From the NCBI GenBank assembly GCA_023262245.1, contig JALRDC010000068.1:1-10699 (forward strand): a DNA stretch of 10,699 nucleotides. Direction: 5' to 3'. This stretch comes from Flavobacteriaceae bacterium (GTDB taxonomy: Bacteria; Bacteroidota; Bacteroidia; Flavobacteriales; Flavobacteriaceae). A model generated the notes under the pieces. That model saw nothing but the letters and a program-made list of their open reading frames with translations, made no database searches and was not told the DNA's origin. A program made the translations under genes and the position numbers. Shown one piece after another: positions 6,760 through 10,699 of the stretch (position 1 is the stretch's first letter; every line of letters begins with the position of its first letter).

Positions 6760-7638
6760 TTAATATACGGCATCTGATTTTAGGTTTAAATAACGTTGTG
6801 TTGCAAAGAAAGTACTGAGTCCGGTAATTCCAACTCCCAATCCTAAAACTACCCCGAATATGAGAATTAAAGAATGGGTTTGTTCCAATAGTTTCAGTTC
6901 TGGAAAGCGTTGGTCTACCTCCCAAAGTAAAATACTCATGGCACCTAAGGCTAAAAGTGAACTCATGATCCCCAATTTCAAATGAGTAAGAATGAAGGGT
7001 CTTCTGATAAATGATTTTGTGGCTCCTACTAATTGCATTGTTTTTATAATAAAACGCTTTGAATAGATGGACAATCGTATCGAACTATTGATCAGCAAAA
7101 GTGCAATGATGACAAAAAGGATGCTTATTAATAATAAGATGAATGAAATCCGTTGAATATTCTCATCCAAAAGACTAACTAAAGGTTGGTCGTAAACAAC
7201 TTCATCTACAAAACCTGCCTGTTCAATTTCCCGTTTGGTTTGAGTCAAACTCAAGGTATTCACAAAAGCGGCGTTAAAATAGATGTCAACGGAGTTGAGC
7301 AGGGGGTTATAACCTAAAAACTCAAGAAAATCTTCACCTATTTCTTTGGAGTATTGTTCTGCTGCCTCCTCTTTAGTAGTGTAATTTACTTTTTTTGTAG
7401 CGGGATCCAGTTGGATTTTTTTTTGAAGCTGGGTAATTTCAATGTCTTTTGCGCTATCTTTAAGATAAACGGTCATGACAATTTGCTCTTTGAAGTGAGA
7501 AGCTACATTTTGGGTATTTAATAGAAAAAGCCCTAAAATGCCAAGAAAAAATAAGACCAAGGTTATGCTAACTACAACAGAGAAATAGCCGTTTAGGACT
7601 CTTCTTTTTTGAAAGTTATCTTGAAAACCTTTTGCCAC
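6760..7638 (-). CDS. ftsX: Cell division protein FtsX (ABC transporter permease-like)
   Basis: FtsX is the membrane half of the FtsEX complex, which uses ATP hydrolysis by FtsE to control peptidoglycan hydrolases at the division site. The 292-residue protein has the expected plan: a short cytoplasmic N-terminus (KRRVLNGYF), helix 1 at about 20-41, a periplasmic domain to about 160, helix 2 at 165-185, the cytoplasmic loop motif MQLVGATKSFIRRPF (201-215), and helices 3 (about 222-240) and 4 (about 256-280). The LVGAT..FIRRPF motif is the FtsX coupling segment. The start is a GTG at 7638; no upstream ATG fits and the resulting N-terminus matches the family. FtsE is not in the window, and flavobacterial ftsE is often encoded elsewhere. 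It is the first gene of the long minus-strand unit, divergent from leuS. Confidence 0.93.
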   Translation of the reverse strand: MAKGFQDNFQKRRVLNGYFSVVVSITLVLFFLGILGLFLLNTQNVASHFKEQIVMTVYLKDSAKDIEITQLQKKIQLDPATKKVNYTTKEEAAEQYSKEIGEDFLEFLGYNPLLNSVDIYFNAAFVNTLSLTQTKREIEQAGFVDEVVYDQPLVSLLDENIQRISFILLLISILFVIIALLLINSSIRLSIYSKRFIIKTMQLVGATKSFIRRPFILTHLKLGIMSSLLALGAMSILLWEVDQRFPELKLLEQTHSLILIFGVVLGLGVGITGLSTFFATQRYLNLKSDAVY

Positions 7639-7664
7639 TATAAATCTTTTTGTAAAAATAGAAA

Positions 7665-7672
7665 GAAATATA
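7665..7672 (-). promoter_or_regulatory. Possible -7 element for the ftsX operon
   Basis: The minus strand reads TATATTTC, matching TAnnTTTG at all but the last position, and lies 26 bp before the ftsX GTG, close to the 28 bp seen between the leuS element and its start. There is no clear -33 TTG. A promoter must exist somewhere in this 125 bp gap because leuS is divergent, but this exact site is tentative. Confidence 0.3.
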
Positions 7673-7727
7673 GGATTAAGGAGCGGATAAATCTTCTTTT
7701 AGCTTTTAAACATTCGAGCAATAAACG

Positions 7728-7735
7728 TATTTTTG
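7728..7735 (+). promoter_or_regulatory. Promoter -7 element for leuS (TAnnTTTG type)
   Basis: TATTTTTG is an exact TAnnTTTG match on the plus strand, followed by TGC as at many flavobacterial promoters. It ends 28 bp before the leuS GTG, giving an expected leader of roughly 20-25 bases that is very A-rich (AAAAACACAACAAAA), which suits initiation without a Shine-Dalgarno site in this phylum. The leader is too short for a T-box or an attenuator. A -33 TTG is not obvious; the AT-rich stretch near 7703-7710 is the closest. Confidence 0.55.
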
Positions 7736-7758
7736 TGCTTTTCAAAAGAAAAACACAA
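7733..7758. repeat. Imperfect inverted repeat at the leuS transcription start region
   Basis: Arms TTGTGcTTTT (7733-7742) and AAAAaCACAA (7749-7758) are complementary at 9 of 10 positions around a 6 bp centre. The left arm begins inside the predicted -7 element and the right arm lies in the leader, so any role would more likely be as a DNA operator than as an RNA hairpin. In AT-rich DNA this could be chance. Confidence 0.25.
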
Positions 7759-7763
7759 CAAAA

Positions 7764-10580
7764 GTGGGATACGACTTTCAAACGATAGAAGCAAAATGGA
7801 GAGCCTATTGGGCAAAAAATCAAGCCTTTAAAGCGGATAATCAATCCGATTTGCCAAAATACTACGTATTGGATATGTTTCCGTATCCTTCGGGTGATGG
7901 TTTACATGTAGGACACCCCTTGGGTTACATTGCCAGCGATATTTTTTCTCGATATAAAAGACACAAAGGATTTAATGTTTTACACCCTCAAGGCTATGAT
8001 TCTTTTGGGTTGCCTGCAGAACAATATGCTATTCAGACAGGGCAACACCCCCAAATAACTACTGAAACCAACATCAATCGATACAGAGAGCAGCTAGACA
8101 GAATGGGCTTTTCTTTTGATTGGAGTAGAGAAGTACGTACCTCTCAGCCTGATTATTATAAATGGACGCAGTGGATTTTTCTACAGCTATTTAATGCCTA
8201 TTACGATACTAAAGAGAACAAGGCATTGCCCATAACTCAATTGATTCATCTTTTTGAAAATGATGGAACTTCCAAAGTTGAGGCGGTTCGCGATAGTGAT
8301 GCATCAGATTTTTCTGCAGATGAATGGGCACAATTTTCAGATGAGCAAAAACAGCATATTTTATTACAATATAGACTTACCTATTTATCTGACACGGAAG
8401 TTAATTGGTGTCCAGCTTTAGGAACAGTTTTGGCCAATGATGAGATCATTAACGGAGTTTCAGAAAGAGGAGGACATGCGGTAACCAAAAAGAAAATGAA
8501 GCAATGGAGCATGCGCATCGGTGCCTATGCTGAACGTTTACTTCAGGGATTGGAAACGATAGACTGGCCTGAACCTCTTAAAGAAATGCAGCGTAACTGG
8601 ATTGGAAAGTCTGTAGGGGCTTCTGTGCGTTTTCAAATACAAAACCACCCAGAGCAGATAGAGGTTTTTACTACTCGACCTGACACTCTTTTTGGGGTAA
8701 CTTTTATGACCCTTGCACCTGAACTAGATTTGGTTCGCCAAATTACCACAGCAGAACAAAAGCAGGAGGTAGAAGAATATATAGACAAAGCCTCCAAACG
8801 TTCGGAAAGAGAAAGAATGGCAGATGTAAAATCAATCAGTGGTGTTTTTACAGGGGCTTTTGCCATTCATCCTTTAACACAAGAACTCATTCCCATTTGG
8901 ATTGGAGATTACGTACTTGCGGGTTATGGGACAGGAGCAGTTATGGCAGTACCCTGTGGTGATCAACGTGATTATGATTTTGCAAAACATTTTGAGCTGC
9001 CCATCAAAAACATTTTTGAAGGTGCGGATATCCGTGAAGCTGCATTCACAGAAAAGAGTGAGACCGTTGCCTTACAACATTCGGATTTTTTAAACGGGTT
9101 GACTTATGCAACAGCGATGAAAAAGGTTATTGCCCATATAGAAGCAAAAGGCTGTGGAAAAGGAACGATAAATTATCGTTTACGCGATGCAATTTTTAGT
9201 AGACAAAGGTATTGGGGAGAACCCATTCCCATCTATTACAAAAACGGATTACCTCAGGCACTTTCTTTAAAACACCTACCGCTTGAGCTACCTGAGGTAG
9301 AACAATATTTACCCACACCAGATGGCGCACCACCCCTAGGGAATGCAACAAATTGGGCATGGGATGAAAAAAAGGAAAAGGTTGTAAGCAATGCTTTGAT
9401 CGATCACAAAAGCGTCTTTCCTCTGGAGTTGAATACCATGCCTGGATGGGCAGGCAGCTCCTGGTACTTTTACCGCTATATGGATGCAAAAAACAAAGAA
9501 AATTTTGTTTCTAAAGAGGCAGCAAATTATTGGAGGGAAGTAGACCTCTATTTGGGAGGAAGTGAGCACGCAACAGGACATTTACTTTACAGTCGCTTTT
9601 GGCAAAAGTTTTTGTTCGATAAAGGCTTACTCCCTGTAGAAGAATACGCAAAAAAGCTTATCAATCAAGGAATGATTTTAGGTACTTCAGCTTTTATCTA
9701 TCGAAAAACAGGAACTCAAACTTACCTTTCTAAAGGATTGATTGAAGGTGAAACAGTAGAACCCATTCGTGTGCATATTAGTTTGGTAAATAGTGCTGAT
9801 GAATTGGATCTTGAGGAGCTAAAAAAGTGGCAACCTCAGTTTGAGAGTGCTACATTCGAGTTAGAAAATGGAAAATGTTTTGTGCATAGGGAAGTAGAAA
9901 AAATGTCTAAGTCCAAATACAATGTGGTTAATCCAGATGAGATTTGCGACACTTATGGAGCAGACACCCTTAGAATGTATGAAATGTTTTTAGGTCCTAT
10001 TGAACAAGCCAAACCTTGGAACACCGCTGGAATTTCTGGAGTCCATAATTTTTTAAAGAAATACTGGAGACTTTTTTACAATGAGGATACTTGGATTGTA
10101 AACGAAAATCAGGCCGGAAAGAAGGAACTTAAAGTGCTTCATGAAACAATCAAAAAAGTGAGTACCGATATTGAGAACTTTTCTTTTAATACCTGCGTAA
10201 GTTCCTTAATGATCTGTGTTAACGAATTAACTAATCTGGAATGCCACAGTAAAGAAATCCTCACCCCTTTAACACTTTTATTAGCTCCTTTTGCGCCGCA
10301 TATCGCTGAGGAAATTTGGGAAAAATTAGGGAATACTTCGAGTTTGATTAGTGTGCCTTTCCCACTTGTAAATGAAGCACATTTGGTAGAAGATACTAAA
10401 AACTATCCTGTCTCTTTTAACGGGAAAATGCGTTATACCATACCATTATCTTTAAGTTTAGATAATCAAGCTATCCAAGAGGCAGTGCTGGCAGATAAAC
10501 GAACTGCAGAATATTTAGGAGGAAAAACCCCAAAAAAATGGATAATAGTCCCCAATAAAATCATCAATATTGTAATTTAA
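7764..10580 (+). CDS. leuS: Leucyl-tRNA synthetase
   Basis: LeuS charges tRNA-Leu with leucine in the cytoplasm and edits mischarged norvaline or isoleucine. The 938-residue class I enzyme shows HVGH (48-51, the HIGH motif), the CP1 editing domain with the Thr-rich TTRPDT (303-308) and GTGAVMAVP followed by DQRDY (400-404; Asp403 corresponds to the universally conserved editing Asp), FSRQRYWGEPIP, the GGSEHATGHLLYSRFW segment, KMSKS (713-717), then an anticodon-binding helical domain and a small C-terminal domain. It is longer than the 860-residue E. coli enzyme because of an insertion at about 149-202 and a long leucine-specific insertion just before KMSKS (about 640-712), both usual in Bacteroidota. 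The zinc-knuckle region after VNWCP (213-217) keeps one Cys only. The start is the GTG at 7764, giving MGYDFQTIEAKW in line with the family. Confidence 0.98.
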   Translation: MGYDFQTIEAKWRAYWAKNQAFKADNQSDLPKYYVLDMFPYPSGDGLHVGHPLGYIASDIFSRYKRHKGFNVLHPQGYDSFGLPAEQYAIQTGQHPQITTETNINRYREQLDRMGFSFDWSREVRTSQPDYYKWTQWIFLQLFNAYYDTKENKALPITQLIHLFENDGTSKVEAVRDSDASDFSADEWAQFSDEQKQHILLQYRLTYLSDTEVNWCPALGTVLANDEIINGVSERGGHAVTKKKMKQWSMRIGAYAERLLQGLETIDWPEPLKEMQRNWIGKSVGASVRFQIQNHPEQIEVFTTRPDTLFGVTFMTLAPELDLVRQITTAEQKQEVEEYIDKASKRSERERMADVKSISGVFTGAFAIHPLTQELIPIWIGDYVLAGYGTGAVMAVPCGDQRDYDFAKHFELPIKNIFEGADIREAAFTEKSETVALQHSDFLNGLTYATAMKKVIAHIEAKGCGKGTINYRLRDAIFSRQRYWGEPIPIYYKNGLPQALSLKHLPLELPEVEQYLPTPDGAPPLGNATNWAWDEKKEKVVSNALIDHKSVFPLELNTMPGWAGSSWYFYRYMDAKNKENFVSKEAANYWREVDLYLGGSEHATGHLLYSRFWQKFLFDKGLLPVEEYAKKLINQGMILGTSAFIYRKTGTQTYLSKGLIEGETVEPIRVHISLVNSADELDLEELKKWQPQFESATFELENGKCFVHREVEKMSKSKYNVVNPDEICDTYGADTLRMYEMFLGPIEQAKPWNTAGISGVHNFLKKYWRLFYNEDTWIVNENQAGKKELKVLHETIKKVSTDIENFSFNTCVSSLMICVNELTNLECHSKEILTPLTLLLAPFAPHIAEEIWEKLGNTSSLISVPFPLVNEAHLVEDTKNYPVSFNGKMRYTIPLSLSLDNQAIQEAVLADKRTAEYLGGKTPKKWIIVPNKIINIVI

Positions 10581-10699
10581 TGACTGAGTTTCAAATTGAA
10601 ATAATAGGCTTAACCGCTGCCTGTCTTACCACCGGTTCTTTTCTCCCTCAAGTTTACAAAATATGGAAACATAAAACCTCAAACGGAGTATCACTAAGT
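10580..10699 (+). CDS. SemiSWEET/MtN3-type sugar transporter, N-terminal fragment
   Basis: An open frame begins with the ATG at 10580-10582, sharing its A with the leuS stop (TAATG), and runs to the right edge without a stop, giving 40 residues. These form a first membrane helix (about 6-27) with the LTTGSFLPQ segment, the Pro23-Gln24 pair typical of the PQ-loop/SemiSWEET family, then a basic stretch YKIWKHKTSNGVSLS, like the K..KxTxGxS loop of bacterial SemiSWEETs. Such proteins are about 85-95 residues with three helices, dimerise, and pass sugars by facilitated diffusion. The substrate cannot be told. The remaining two helices lie outside the window. Overlap with leuS suggests coupled expression. 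Confidence 0.82.
   Translation, partial: MTEFQIEIIGLTAACLTTGSFLPQVYKIWKHKTSNGVSLS

Noticed and set aside
6635..6925. 96-residue minus-strand frame overlapping DUF3098 and the ftsX end
   Set aside because: It is in another frame over two well-supported genes on the same strand and has no recognisable features.
7736..7763. T-box or leader-peptide attenuator for leuS
   Set aside because: The predicted leader is only about 20-25 bases, far too short, and no leucine-rich leader frame is present.
7638..7844. 68-residue minus-strand frame covering the ftsX-leuS gap and the leuS start
   Set aside because: It is Cys/Phe/Leu-rich without any family pattern, lies antisense to the leuS N-terminus and abuts ftsX; it reads as a chance frame in AT-rich DNA.
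9196..9581. Two minus-strand frames (97 and 81 residues) inside leuS
   Set aside because: Both are antisense to the strongly conserved LeuRS catalytic region; composition is that of reverse-frame shadows.

Overview
The window looks like a core chromosomal segment of a low-GC member of the Bacteroidota, most likely class Flavobacteriia. Three things point there: the style of the encoded proteins (a LeuRS with two extra insertions, a short TruB, a DUF3098 protein beside FtsX), A-rich translation starts without clear Shine-Dalgarno sites, and exact TAnnTTTG promoter elements of the kind used by the Bacteroidota primary sigma factor. No mobile element, CRISPR array, rRNA or tRNA was recognised.

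Layout. From 7638 down to 1 everything is on the minus strand. In transcription order it reads ftsX (cell division), a DUF3098 membrane protein, uppP (undecaprenyl-pyrophosphate phosphatase), truB (tRNA pseudouridine 55 synthase), nadA, nadB and nadC (aspartate to nicotinate mononucleotide, the de novo NAD route). The junctions are tight: 9 bp, TGATG, a 14 bp overlap, 19 bp, TGATG and an 8 bp overlap. This suggests one long, partly translationally coupled operon. A 102 bp gap (1491-1592) follows. It holds a good TAnnTTTG promoter element and a 10 bp direct repeat with a 21 bp period, and opens a second unit: pyrH (UMP kinase), frr (ribosome recycling factor) and the start of an RND/MMPL-type membrane protein cut by the window edge.

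On the plus strand, leuS (leucyl-tRNA synthetase) diverges from ftsX across a 125 bp intergenic region with a TAnnTTTG element facing leuS. Its stop codon overlaps the start of a SemiSWEET/MtN3-type sugar transporter gene that runs off the right edge.

The genes cover translation (leuS, frr, truB), nucleotide and cofactor supply (pyrH, nadABC) and envelope or division (ftsX, uppP, DUF3098). I found no convincing undescribed system. The points most worth a second look are the uncharacterised DUF3098 protein between ftsX and uppP, the 21 bp-spaced repeat before pyrH, the LeuRS lacking zinc-knuckle cysteines, the nadABC cassette inside a housekeeping operon, and the leuS-SemiSWEET overlap.
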